DNA of 64,000 nucleotides from Anthoceros angustus (Eukaryota > Streptophyta > Anthocerotopsida > Anthocerotales > Anthocerotaceae), in NCBI GenBank assembly GCA_010909165.1, contig VJWM01000151.1, positions 1 through 64,000 of the forward strand, given 5' to 3'. A program made the translations under genes and the position numbers. Under the pieces are notes generated by a model. That model saw only the letters and a program-made list of their open reading frames with translations, was not told where the DNA came from and ran no database searches. Shown piece by piece: positions 45,318 to 57,899 of this stretch; position 1 is the stretch's first letter; each line of letters begins with the position of its first letter.

Positions 45318-46208
45318 ATGGCTGCTCAATGTACTTCATCTAGCATAAATACGTGGTGACAAGAGGAGGTTTAACGGGTCCGAAAATACCAATGATAATA
45401 GGAAAACGCGTTACTACGTGAAAAAGATTCAACGACCAAGTTCAAAAGGAAATCGAGATTCACATGGTCAAGCTCCTCAACTACTTCAAAGAACTCGAAA
45501 CCCAACTGCTTACTCATCCGTTTATACTTTGAGTTCTATCCATATGTCATTCCACAAACCTCCTCTACATCACAAGACGCTGTCCGCCACACAACAATTT
45601 TGGACATAATATCAACCATACTTCAAAATTTTACGATGGGAACGATATCAAAATTCCAATCTTGTTCAAGGATGCCCTCGGGCATATTTTGAAAATTATG
45701 GGCAAATGACTAATACGAGGGTCTCATCACCTACTTCTGTGTTGGATCCAACCATGTTCAAGGATATCCACGTGCACATGTTCAAGGTCATGCGAAAATG
45801 ATTAATACTACTAGGGCTGCATTTTATGATGCGAACAATATTCAAACTCCAATCATGTTCAAGGATGCCCTCCGGCATATTATGAAGATGATGTTAAAAT
45901 GACTAATACTAGGGTCCCATCACCTAGTTCTCGTGTTGGATTTGATCGTGGTCAAGGATATCCTCGCACATATCCAAGGTTATGTGGAAATGACTAATAC
46001 TACGGTCTAGCCACCGTGTTTTCGAGGATGATGTAGGGATTACTAGAAGCCATACGGAAAATAAAAGACTACAAGAAAAATAGTATGGTATTTGCGCCAA
46101 CAGTCTTATGCGGAAAAAGCTAGCATGCAATCATTATGCCGTGGAAAATGCTTCAATTGATGGAAACAATTACGACAACAACATAGCTGGAAAAACGAGA
46201 TACTACGT
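45318..46208 (+). pseudogene. Module M4: ORF with a ~45-residue internal repeat (unit 1)
   Basis: ATG in an AAAGAAATGGCTGC context opens a basic N-terminus (SSSINTRGDKRRFNGSEN), then NDQVQKEIEIHMVKLLNYF. The middle holds repeats of about 45 residues: FYD...IK.P...FKDA, about ten residues, then MTNTRV-SP-SSRVG, then GQGYP and HxQG. About two and a half copies occur here. The tail contains FSRGDDVGITRSHTENKDY and a Q/L-rich stretch, LYVEEMLQLMEQLRQQ. The best copies are at 50154-51063 and 60294-61201. Others are at 49169-49365 (truncated), 54012-54908, 56032-56918, and tails at 61736 and 62520. All are broken by frame shifts. Unrecognised; a structural or gag-like protein is one guess. Confidence 0.45.
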
Positions 46209-46555
46209 AAAATAGCGATGAATTGGCTCAAGCTGCCAAAGTGTCCCATCAATTATTTCCAAACTAGGCAATGCTACACCTATAATTTTAATGAGATCAA
46301 GGCCTCATTTGATCGCAAAGAGGAAAAATTGGAAAATGGAAAGTGCTTGCATATGGACTTCAAGTACGAATGGAACAATTTCTTGCAATAAGCAATTTAC
46401 CTAAGCCAAGTCCTTCATATGACAACAATAACTGGATCAACATCGACATTATGTGAAAGAAATACGAAATTGGATGGATAGATCAAATGTTATTGCACAA
46501 GACGATGTCCCACAAAATGTTGCCCCACAAGAAACTACAATAAAAGAAGGAGTAT
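46209..46555 (+). pseudogene. Module M5: ORF segment, unrecognised (unit 1)
   Basis: It continues from M4 in most copies: CPINYFQTRQCYTYNFN, EIKASFDRKSEEEKLE, then either KWKVLAYGLQVRMEQFLAIS or a frame-shifted reading, ending PSPSYDNNWINIDIM with a stop. A later frame reads IAQDDVPQNVAPQETTIKEGV. The clearest copy is 62789-63025. Other copies start at 51064, 54909, 56919, 61202 and 61992. A related but diverged segment is M7. Confidence 0.4.
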
Positions 46556-46909
46556 AAATCAAGATTTATGTGAAAACAATGTCGACCACACTCCAAAATT
46601 TTATGATAGGAAGCCCGGATATAAAAACCCCAATCATATTGAAGGATGCCCTACGGCATATGTTGAAAGTTATGCGAAATTCCTAATACAAGGGTCCCAT
46701 CACCTAGTTCCCGTGTTGGATCCAATCATGGTCAAGAGTATCCTCCAAGGTTATTCAAAATTCCTAATACAAGGGTCACTAATACAAACACGAAAAGCAA
46801 TATGGTAATGGTAACAACCCGTCCTTCTCTAGAAAATCCTAGTACCATGCAACCATTGCATGACGCCGAAAATAAAATGCTTCAATTCATGAAAACAATG
46901 AGGACAACA
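46556..46909 (+). pseudogene. Module M6: diverged copy of the M4 repeat part (unit 1)
   Basis: Reads CENNVDHTPKFYDRKPGYKNP, then a segment with NTRV-SPSSRVGSNHGQ-YPP and, after another NTRV, TTRPSLENPSTMQ and ENKMLQFMKTM. The FYD...NTRV...SSRVG...GQ.YP order is that of the M4 repeat, so M6 is an older duplicate. Other copies: 51404, 57257, 63128, and partial copies at 61546, 62329 and 63866. Confidence 0.45.
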
Positions 46910-47204
46910 TAGGAGAAATAATGAGACAATGCTTGCTGAAACAAATAATGAAATGGCGCAAATGTGTCAAACTGTCCCATCAATCATTTCCAAATAAGAG
47001 AAAGCTACACCATTAATCTATCTTTAATGCAATCATTGCCTCATTTGATTGCAAAACGAAGAGGAGAATTTGGGAAAATGAAAAGTGCTTGGATATAGAC
47101 GTCAAATACGAAGAAACAATTTCTTGCACTAAGAAGTTTACTTAAGCCAAGTCCTTCATGTGACAACAAAATTGGATCAACAACAACATTACGTGAAACA
47201 AATA
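46910..47204 (+). pseudogene. Module M7: diverged copy of M5 (unit 1)
   Basis: Shares CCCATCAAT-ATTTCCAAA, GCCTCATTTGAT-GCAAA, GAAAAGTGCTT and AAGCCAAGTCCTTCAT with M5 in the same order, but differs at many bases. Frames include LAETANEMA and ENEKCLDIDAKYEETISC. Other copies: 51757, 57609 and 63483 (partial). The M1 that follows starts with a diverged version of the M5 end (TTGATAGATAAATCAATGTG against TTGGATGGATAGATCAAATG). Confidence 0.45.
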
Positions 47205-50200
47205 TAAAATTTGATAGATAAATCAATGTGATTGCACAAGACGATGTCTCACAAAATGTTGCGCACCGCTTATGATAAAAGGACGAGTAAAAAAAATCAC
47301 AATCTACATGAAAATTAGGGCCCATATCAAATTTAGTAATTCCTTCTAGTGCTATGCTATTTGAGAACAATCTTATTTTCATAGTAACCTTTAAATATGA
47401 TTAGTTAGATGTTATTAATCAATCCTTGGCCTTTGAAAATCGGACCTTCTATAATGTCTTTGATTGACCCTACCATATGTCAAGATTTAAACCAAAATAC
47501 AAATCAAATTTATCCTTGGCCTTTGAAAAGTAGTCTTCTTTGATTTTGAGTCCTTGGTCTTTGAATCTCTCGCACTACTGACGACTATAAATGTGCCACC
47601 AGCCACACTAATTAGTTATCAAACAAGCTCAACCTTTTGTGACCCTTGGTGCATTTCCGAGTAGCTAGTGACTTTTCAAGCGTGAAGTTACAACATTTTG
47701 TTTTGGTGACAATGGTGTCGTGAAAAGGTTTTTGAAGAATTTGATGAGGAAATCAAGCCCGATTTCCAAAGAGGATTCATCGCAATTGTTCACCGTTAGT
47801 ATCCGCTTGCAGACGGATAAAACTTGTGTTTCTATTGCGAGACGGATAACATTTCCGTTCTGTTGCTCATATGTCCCGTAGCTTGTTCACCATGCTTCTT
47901 AAAACTTGAGATATCCTTTATCAATCATAAGATGTCGATAAGGAGGTTATGAAAACACTTGACATGGAGCACAGTGAGAAAAATGCTTGTGGGGCTTCTA
48001 TCGCCCTCAACTATTATGGTGCATTTTAGAGTGGAAACCATAACATGCATCTGTTGCAACCTTAACATGCATCAGTTGCAACCTAAGAATTCTTTAAGCA
48101 CGCTTTCAAGAAGATCACGTCAGAGGTTACCTTCTTGTAAGATCATTTGATAAGCAGAAAGAGGAGCACAAGTTACACAATCATATTCTTGAATTGGTGG
48201 AGAAAGGAATTCTTCAATTTTTGAAATGGATGATCACACTTGCAAAAGGAATGTAAATGCAAGATCATAGTTCATTAATTTATTTTAGCAGTGATATATT
48301 CATTTTTATTCTCTTTCCTACTTCATGTTTTGAAATGTTTGCAAACCATCATTATGTTACCGAGATCATTTAACTTTGCGGCGCTCGTTTCTCGTCCACC
48401 TTTGTAACCGCATTTACAAAGACGCACGGATCTCCATCGTAACACGGCCCCTAGAAGATCTAAATCGCTTTTGCTTTCGACAAATGTTGCACTGATCCGG
48501 GAAGGCTCGCCATTCAACGCTCTCCTTAAGATATGGGCTATTGAGCTCCAAGAAGTCTCGAGGCGCGAGTGGATGCCCGAGCCGATGAATTTTGGGGCTC
48601 GTCTTGAAATACTTGGGAAAGATGATGCGGATGAGAAACACCAAGTAAGCGGAGCACAACCCTGATTTTGGTACAAGCGCCGAGAGTCTACCATGCCAAT
48701 TTTTCACAACGCTTGGATCTATTGGGTGTCGTTTCTAGTTGCGTCTTCATGTCGATACCGCCCATAATGAAATGCTGTAAGTAGCTTCTAGACAAGGTTT
48801 TAGTATAGTTAATTAGCAATATTCTAGGAAAGTGATAAAATAGAAATAGTGATAATATAGAAGAAAATAGAAAGAGTGATAATATAGAAGGCTGCCATGG
48901 GTGCCCTAGTCTATATATGTCCTATATACCACACATATATTATGTATCTTGTGTTGGGTTTTCTATGTTATCTTAGGTTATAATTATTCTAAAGTAGGTA
49001 TTTGTTTTCATATCTTGTGTTTGGCCTCTAAAGTTGTCTGTGCACCTTGTGCACAGAAACGGTGGTACAAGAATAACCGAGGCGTTAAAGAATTTTACGA
49101 TTAAATCGTCACACACACCATCCAAGAAAAACACATAGCTTGATTAGAGAAAGCTCTAAGGAAAAGAAATGGCTGCTCGGCAGACTTCATCTAGCATAAA
49201 TACACGTGGTGACAAGAGGAGGTTTAACGGGTCCGAAAATACCAATGATAATAGGAAAACGCGTTACTACGTAAAAGATTCAACGACCAAGTTCAAAAGG
49301 AAATCGAGATTCACATGGTCAAGCTCCTCAACTACTTCAAAGAACTCGAAACCCAACTGCTTTCTGCCGTCCACCTTTGTAAATCGCAATTTACGACTGC
49401 ACGGATCTCCATCGTAACACGGCCCCTAGAAGATCTAAATCGCTTTTGTTTAATGACAAATGTTGCACTGATCCGGGAAGGCTCGCCATTCAACGCGCCT
49501 CCTTAAGATATGGGCTATTGAGCTCCAAGAAGTCTCGAGGCGCGAGTGGATGCCCGAGCTGCTGAATTTTGGGGCTCGCCTTGAAATACTTGGGAAAGAT
49601 GGTGCGGATGAGAAACACCGGCGCCAAGCGGAGCACAACCCGTGATTTTGGTACAAGCGCCGAGAGTCTACCATGCCAATTTCACAACGCTTGGATCTAT
49701 TGGGTGTCGTTTTGGGCCAAGGCTTAGAAGCCCTGCCGAAACCTTAGCTCCATAATGAAATGTCAGTAGTAGCTTCTAGACAAGGTTTTAGTATAGTTAA
49801 TTAGCAATATTCTAGGAAAGTGATAAAATAGAAATAGTGATAATATAGAAGAAAATAAGAGTGATAATATAGAAGTCGCCATGGGTGCCCTAGTCTATAT
49901 ATGTCCTATATACTCACACATATATTATGTATCTTGTGTTGGGTTTTCTATGTTATCTTAGGTTATAATTATTCTAAAGTAGGTATTTGTTTTCATATCT
50001 TGTGTTTGGCCTCTAAAGTTGTCTGTATACCTTGTGCACAGAAACGGTGGTACAAGAATAACCGAGGCGTTAAAGAATTTTACGATTAAATCGTCACACA
50101 CACCATCCAAGAAAAACACATAGCTTGATTAGAGAAAGCTCTAAGGAAAAGAAATGGCTGCTCGGCAGACTTCATCTAGCATAAATACACGTGGTGACAA

Positions 50201-52047
50201 GAGGAGGTTTAACGGGTCCGAAAATACCAATGATAATAGGAAAACGCGTTACTACGTAAAAGATTCAACGACCAAGTTCAAAAGGAAATCGAGATTCACA
50301 TGGTCAAGCTCCTCAACTACTTCAAAGAACTCGAAACCCCAACTGCTTTCTGCTCATCCGCTTATACTTTGAGTTCTATCCGCATATGTCATTCCACAAA
50401 CCTCCTCTACATCACAAGACGCGGTCCGCCACACAACAATTTTGGACATAATATCAACCATACTTCAAAATTTTACGATGGGAACGATATCAAAATTCCA
50501 ATCTTGTTCAAGGATGCCCTCGGGCATATTTTGAAAATTATGGGCAAATGACTAATACGAGGGTCTCATCACCTACTTCTCGTGTTGGATCCAACCATGT
50601 TCAAGGATATCCACGTGCACATGTTCAAGGTCATGCGAAAATGATTAATACTACTAGGGCTGCATTTTATGATGCGAACAATATTCAAACTCCAATCATG
50701 TTCAAGGATGCCTCCGCATATTATGAAGATGATGTTAAAATGACTAATACTAGGGTCCCATCACCTAGTTCTCGTGTTGGATTTGATCGTGGTCAAGGAT
50801 ATCCTCCGCACATATCCAAGGTTATGTGGAAATGACTAATACTACGGTCTCGCCACCGTGTTTTCTGAGGCGGATGATGTAGGGATTACTAGAAGCCATA
50901 CGGAAAATAAAGACTACAAGAAAATAGTATGGTATTTGCGCCAACAGCCCGTCCTTATGCGGAAAAAGCGCTAGCATGCAATCATTGTACCGTAGGAAAT
51001 GCTTCAATTGATGGAACAATTACGACAACAACATAGCTGGAAAAACGAGATACTACGTCAAATAATAGTGGGGCTCAACTGCGTCAAAGTGTCCCATCAA
51101 TTATTTCCAAACTAGGCAATGCTACACCTATAATTTTAATGAGATCAAGGCCTCATTTGATCGCAGTGAAGAGGAAAAATTGGAAAATGGAAAGTGCTTG
51201 CATATGGACTTCAAGTACGAATGGAACAATTTCTTGCAATAAGCAATTTACCTAAGCCAAGTCCTTCATATGACAACAACTGGATCAACATCGACATTAT
51301 GTGAAAGAAATACAAATTGATGGATAGATCAAATGTTATTGCACAAGACGATGTCCCACAAAATGTTGCCCCACAAGAAACTACAATAAAAGAAGGAGTA
51401 TAAAATCAAGATTTATGTGAAAACAATGTCGACCACACTCCAAAATTTTATGATAGGAAGCCCGATATAAAAACCCCAATCATATTGAAGGATGCCTCGG
51501 GCATATTTTGAAAATTATGGGCAAATGACTAATACGAGGGTCTCATCACCTAGTTCCGTGTTGGATCCAATCATGGTCAAGAGTATCCTCCGAAGGTTAT
51601 TCAAAATTCTAATACAAGGGTCACTAATACAAACACGAAAAGCAATATGGTAATGGTAACAACCCGTCCTTCTCTAGAAAATCCTAGTACCATGCAACCA
51701 TTGCATGACGCAGAAAAATAAAATGCTTCAATTCATGAAAACAATGAGGACAACATAGGAGAAATAATGAGACAATGCTTGCTGAAACAGCTAATGAAAT
51801 GGCAAATGTGTCAAACTGTCCCATCAATCATTTCCAAATAAGAGAAAGCTACACCATTAATCTATCTTTAATGCAATCGGCCTCATTTGATCGCAAAACG
51901 AAGAGGAGAATTTGGGAAAATGAAAAGTGCTTGGATATAGACGCCAAATACGAAGAAACAATTTCTTGCACTAAGAAGTTTACTTAAGCCAAGTCCTTCA
52001 TGTGACAACAAAAGGATCAACAACAACATTACGTGAAACAAATATAA
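47205..52047 (+). repeat. Array unit 2, M3-M4 re-duplicated
   Basis: Order: M1 47205-47711, M2 47712-48410, M3 48411-49168, truncated M4 49169-49365, second M3 49366-50153, full M4 50154-51063, M5 51064-51403, M6 51404-51756, M7 51757-52047. The truncated M4 jumps to M3 at a shared CTGCTTTCT string. M6 contains a patch (about 51490-51550) typical of M4, a sign of gene conversion or crossing over. Confidence 0.9.
47585..47593 (+). promoter_or_regulatory. TATA-like box of module M1 (unit 2)
   Basis: CTATAAATG in the same context as in unit 1. Confidence 0.42.
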
Positions 52048-55000
52048 AATTTGATAGATAAATCAATGTGATTGCACAAGACGATGTCTCACAAATGTTG
52101 CCGCATGCTTATGATAAAAGGACGAGTAAAAAATCACAATCTACATGAAAATTAGGGCCCATATCAAATTTAGTAATTCCTTCTAGTGCTATGCTATTTG
52201 AGAACAATCTTATTTTCATAGTAACCTTTAAATATGATTAGTTAGATGTTATTAATCAATCCTTGGCCTTTGAAAATCGGACCTTCTATAATGTCTTTGA
52301 TTGACCCTACCATATGTATCAAGATTTAAACCAAAATACAAATCAAAATTTATCCTTGGCCTTTGAAAAGTAGTCTTCTTTGATTTTGAGTCCTTGGTCT
52401 TTGAATCTCTCTCGGACGACTATAAATGTGCCACCAGCCACACTAATTAGTTATCAAACAAGCTCAACCTTTTGACACCCTTGGTGCATTTCACGAGTAG
52501 CTAGTGACTTTTCAAGCGTGAAGTTACAACATTTTGTTTTGGTGACAATGGTGTCTGTGAAAAGGTTTTGAAGAATTTGATGAGGAAATCAAGCCCATTT
52601 CCAAAGAGGATTCATCGCAATTGTTCACCGTTAGTATCCGCTACATGACGGATAAAACTTGTGTTTCTATTGCGTAGACGGATAACATTTGCCTCGTTGC
52701 TCATATGTCCCGTAGCTTGTTCACCATGCTTCTTAAAACTTCGTAGATATCCTTTATCAATCATAAGATGTCGATAAGGAGGTTATGAAAACACTTGACA
52801 TGGAGCACCGTGAGAAAATGCTTGTGGGGCTTCATCGCCTCAACTATTATGGTGCATTTTAGAGTGGAAACCATAACATGCATCGGTAAACCTTAACATG
52901 CATCGGTTGCAACCTAAGAATTCTTCACACGCTTTCAAGAAGATCACGAGGTTACCTTCTTGTAAGATCATTTGATGAGCGTAAAGAGGAGCACAAGTTA
53001 CACAATCATATTCTTGAATTGGTGGAGAAAGGAATTCTTCAATTTTTGAAATGGATGATCACACTTGCAAAAGGAATGTAAATGCAAGATCATATTCATT
53101 AATTTATTTTAGCAGTGATATATTCATTTTATTCTCTTCCTACTTCATGTTTTGAAATGTTTGCAAACCATCATTATGTTATGAGATCATTTAACTCACA
53201 CCTGCTCGTTTTCTCGTCCACCTTTGTAACCGCAATTTACAAGATGCACGGATCTCCATCGTAACACGGCCCCTAGAAGATCTAAATCGCCTTTGCTTCA
53301 ATCACAAATGTTGCACTGATCCGGGAAGGCTCGCCATTCAACGCGCCTCCTTAAGATATGGGCTGTGAGCTCCAAGAAGTCTCGAGGCGCGAGTGGATGC
53401 CTCGAGCTGAATTTTGGGGCTCTTGAAATACTTGGGAAAGATGGTGCGGATGAGAAACACCAAGGCGAAAAGCGAAGCGGAGCACAACCCATGATTTTGG
53501 TACTGCCGAGAGTCTACCATGCCAATTTTTCACAACGCTTGGATCTATTGGGTGTCGTTTCTAGTTGCGTCTTCTAGAAGCCCTGATAACCGCCCATAAT
53601 GAAATGCTGGTAAGTAGCTTCTAGACAAGGTTTTAGTATAGTTAATTAGCAATATTCTAGGAAAGTGATAAAATAGAAATAGTGATAATATAGAAGAAAA
53701 TAGAAAGAGTGATAATATAGAAGGCGTGGTGCCCTAGTCTATATATGTCCTATATACTCACACATATATTATGTATCTTGTGTTGGGTTTTCTATGTTAT
53801 CTTAGGTTATAATTATTCTAAAGTAGGTATTTGTTTTCATATCTTTGTGTTTGGCCTCTAAAGTTGTCTGTGTGCACCTTGTGAACACGAAACGGGTGGT
53901 ACAAGAATAATTACAAGAATAACGAGGCGTTAAAGAATTTTAGATATTAATCGTCACACACCATCCAAGAAAAACACATAGCTTGATTAGAGAAAGCTCT
54001 AAGGAAAAGAAATGGCTGCTCAACAACTTCATCTAGCATAAATACACGTGGTGACAAGAGAGGTTTAACGGTCCAAAATACCAATGATAATAGGAAAAAC
54101 GCGTTACTACAGAAAAGATTCAACGACCAAGTTCAAAAGGAAATCGAGATTCACATGGTCAAGCTCCTCAACTACTTCAAGAAACTCGAAACCCCAACTG
54201 CTTACCGCTCATCCGCTTATACTTTGAGTTCTATCCATATGTCATTCCACAAACCTCCTCTACATCACAAGACGCGTCCGCCACACAACAATTTTGGACA
54301 TAATATCAACCATACTTCAAAATTTTACGATGGGAACGATATCAAAATTCCAATCTTGTTCAAGGATGCCCTCGGCATATTTTGAAAATTATGGGCAAAT
54401 GACTAATACGAGGGTCTCATCACCTACTTCGTGTTGGATCCAACCATGTTCAAGGATATCCACGTGCACATGTTCAAGGTCATGCGAAAATGATTAATAC
54501 TACTAGGGCTGCATTTATGATGCGAACAATATTCAAACTCCAATCATGTTCAAGGATGCCTCCGCATATTATGAAGATGATGTTAAAATGACTAATACTA
54601 GGTCCCATCACCTAGTTCTCGTGTTGGATTTGATCGTGGTCAAGGATATCCTCCGCACATATCCAAGGTTATGTGGAAATGACTAATACTACGGCCTCGC
54701 CACCGTGTTTTCCGAGGCGATGATGTAGGGATTACTAGAAGCCATACGGAAAATAAAGACTACAAGAAAATAGTATGGTATTTGCGCTACCCGCCCCTTA
54801 TGGAAAAAGTCGCTAGCATGCAATCATTGTACGTCGAGGAAATGCTTCAATTGATGGAAACAATTACGACAACAACATAGCTGGAAAAACGAGATACTAC
54901 GTAAATAGCCGATGAATTGGCTCAATCACACAAAGTGTCCCATCAATTATTTCCAAACTAGGCAATGCTACACCTATAATTTTTCAATGAGATCAAGGCC

Positions 55001-57899
55001 TCATTTGATCGCAAAAGCGAAGAGGAAAAATTGGAAAATGGAAAGTGCTTGCATATGGACTTCAAGTACGAATGGAACAATTTCTTGCAATAAGCAATTT
55101 ACCTAAGCCAAGTCCTTCATATGACAACAACTGGATCAACATCGACATTATGTGAAAGAAAATAATGAAATTGGATGGATAGATCAAATGTTATTGCACA
55201 AGACGATGTCCCACAAAATGTTGCCCCACAAGAAACTACAATAAAAGAAGGAGTATAAAATCAAGATTTATGTGAAAACAATTTACAAGACTGCACGGAT
55301 CTCCATCGTAACACGGCCCCTAGAAGATCTAAATCGCCTTTGCTTCAATCGACAAATGTTGCACTGATCCGGGAAGGCTCGCCATTCAACGCGCTCCTTA
55401 AGATATGGGCTATTGAGCTCCAAGAAGTCTCGAGGCGAGTGGATGCCCCGAGCTGAATTTTTGGGGCTCTTGAAATACTTGGGAAAGATGGTGCGGATGA
55501 GAAACACCAAGGCGAAAAGCGGAGCACAACCCTGATTTTGGTACAAGCGCCGAGAGTCTACCATGCCAATTTTTCACAACGCTTGGATCTATTGGGTGTC
55601 GTTTCTAGTTGCGTCTTCTAGAAGCTCGCGATAACCGCTCCATAATGAAATGCTGGTAAGTAGCTTCTAGACAAGGTTTTAGTATAGTTAATTAGCAATA
55701 TTCTAGGAAAGTGATAAAATAGAAATAGTGATAATATAGAAGAAAATAGAAAGAGTGATAATATAGGCCATGGGTGCCCTAGTCTATATATGTCCTATAT
55801 ACACATATATTATGTATCTTGTGTTGGGTTTTCTATGTTATCTTAGGTTATAATTATTCTAAAGTAGGTATTTGTTTTCATATCTTTGTGTTTGGCCTCT
55901 AAAGTTGTCTGTGCACCTTGTGAACACGAAACGGGTGGTACAAGAATAACCGAGGCGTTAAAGAAGATGATACCAAATCACACACCATCCAAGAAAAACA
56001 CATAGATTAGAGAAAGCTCTAAGGAAAAGAAATGGCTGCTCAAGACTTCATCTAGCATAAATACACGTGGTGACAAGAGGAGGTTTAACGGGTCCGAAAA
56101 TACCAATGATAATAGGAAAACCTACGTAAAAAGATTCAACGACCAAGTTCAAAAGGAAATCGAGATTCACATGGTCAAGCTCCTCAACTACTTCAAAGAA
56201 CTCGAAACCCCAACTGCTACTGCTCATCCGCTTATACTTTGAGTTCTATCCGCATATGTCATTCCACAAACCTCTACATCACAAGACGCGTCCGCCACAC
56301 AACAATTTTGGACATAATATCAACCATACTTCAAAATTTTACGATGGGAACGATATCAAAATTCCAATCTTGTTCAAGGATGCCCTCGGGCATATTTTGA
56401 AAATTATGGGCAAATGACTAACACGAGGGTCTCATCACCTACTTCGTGTTGGATCCAACCATGTTCAAGGATATCCACGTGCATGTTCAAGGTCATGCGA
56501 AAATGATTAATACTACTAGGGCTGCATTTTATGATGCAACAATATTCAAACTCCAATCATGTTCAAGGATGCCTCCGCATATTATGAAGATGATGTTAAA
56601 ATGACTAATACTAGGGTCCCATCACCTAGTTCTCGTGTTGGATTTGATCGTGGTCAAGGATATCCTCACATATCCAAGGTTATGTGAAATGACTAATACT
56701 ACGGCCTCGCCACCGTGTTTTCCGAGTGATGATGTAGGGATTACTAGAAGCCCACGGAAAATAAAGACTACAAGAAAATAGTATGGTATTTGCCAACAGT
56801 CCCTTATGCGGAAAAAGTCGCTAGCATGCAATCATCAACGTAGGAAATGCTTCAATTGATGGAAACAATTACGACAACAACATAGCTGGAAAAACGAGAT
56901 ACTACTACGTCAAAATAAAATGATGAATTGGCTCAATCACACAAAGTGTCCCATCAATTATTTCCAAACTAGGCAATGCTACACCTATAATTTTAATGAG
57001 ATCAAGGCCTCATTTGATCGCAAAAGCGAGGAAAAATTGGAAAATGGAAAGTGCTTGCATATGGACTTCAAGAATAATGGAACAATTTCTTGCACAAGCA
57101 ATTTACCTAAGCCAAGTCCTTCATATGACAACAACTGGATCAACATCGACATTATGTGAAAGAAAATAAAATTGGATGGATAGATCAAATGTTATTGCAC
57201 AAGACGATGTCCCACAAAATGTTGCCCCACAAGAAACTACAATAAAAGAAGGAGTATAAATCAAGATTTATGTGAAAACAATTTACACTCCAAAATTTTA
57301 TGATAGGAAGCCCGGATATAAAAACCCCAATCATATTGAAGGATGCCCTACGCATATATGTTGAAAAGTTATGCGAAAATTCCTAATACAAGGGTCCCAT
57401 CACCTAGTTCCGTGTTGGATCCAATCATGGTCAAGAGTATCCTCCAAGGTTATTCAAAATTCCTAATACAAGGGTCACTAATACAAACACGAAAAGCAAT
57501 ATGGTAATGGTAACAACCCGTCCTTCTAGAAAATCCTAGTACCATGCAACCATTGCATGACGCAGAAAAATAAAATGCTTCAATTCATGAAAACAATGAG
57601 GACAACATAGGAGAAATAATGAGACAATGCTTGCTGAAACAGCTAATGAAATGGCGCAAATGTGTCAAACTGTCCCATCAATCATTTCCAAATAAGAGAA
57701 AGCTACACCATTAATCTATCTTTAATGCAATGCCTCATTTGACCGCAAAAAGCAGAGGAGAATTTGGGAAAATGAAAAGTGCTTGGATATAGACGCCAAA
57801 TACGAAGAAACAATTTCTTGCACTAAGAAGTTTACTTAAGCCAAGTCCTTCATGTGACAACAAGTCGGATCAACAACAACATTACGTGAAACAAATATA
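52048..57899 (+). repeat. Array unit 3, M3-M4-M5 re-duplicated
   Basis: Order: M1 52048-52547, M2 52548-53215, M3 53216-54011, M4 54012-54908, M5 54909-55275, second M3 55276-56031, second M4 56032-56918, second M5 56919-57256, M6 57257-57608, M7 57609-57899. The M5/M6 to M3 jump at 55276 occurs at AAACAAT/TTACAAG, sharing CAAT. Confidence 0.9.
52420..52428 (+). promoter_or_regulatory. TATA-like box of module M1 (unit 3)
   Basis: CTATAAATG in the same context as in unit 1. Confidence 0.42.

Larger units (their letters stand above)
43318..47204 (+). repeat. Array unit 1, basic order M1 to M7
   Basis: The simplest unit: M1 43318-43824, M2 43825-44520, M3 44521-45317, M4 45318-46208, M5 46209-46555, M6 46556-46909, M7 46910-47204. 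It serves as the reference for the module names. Confidence 0.9.
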
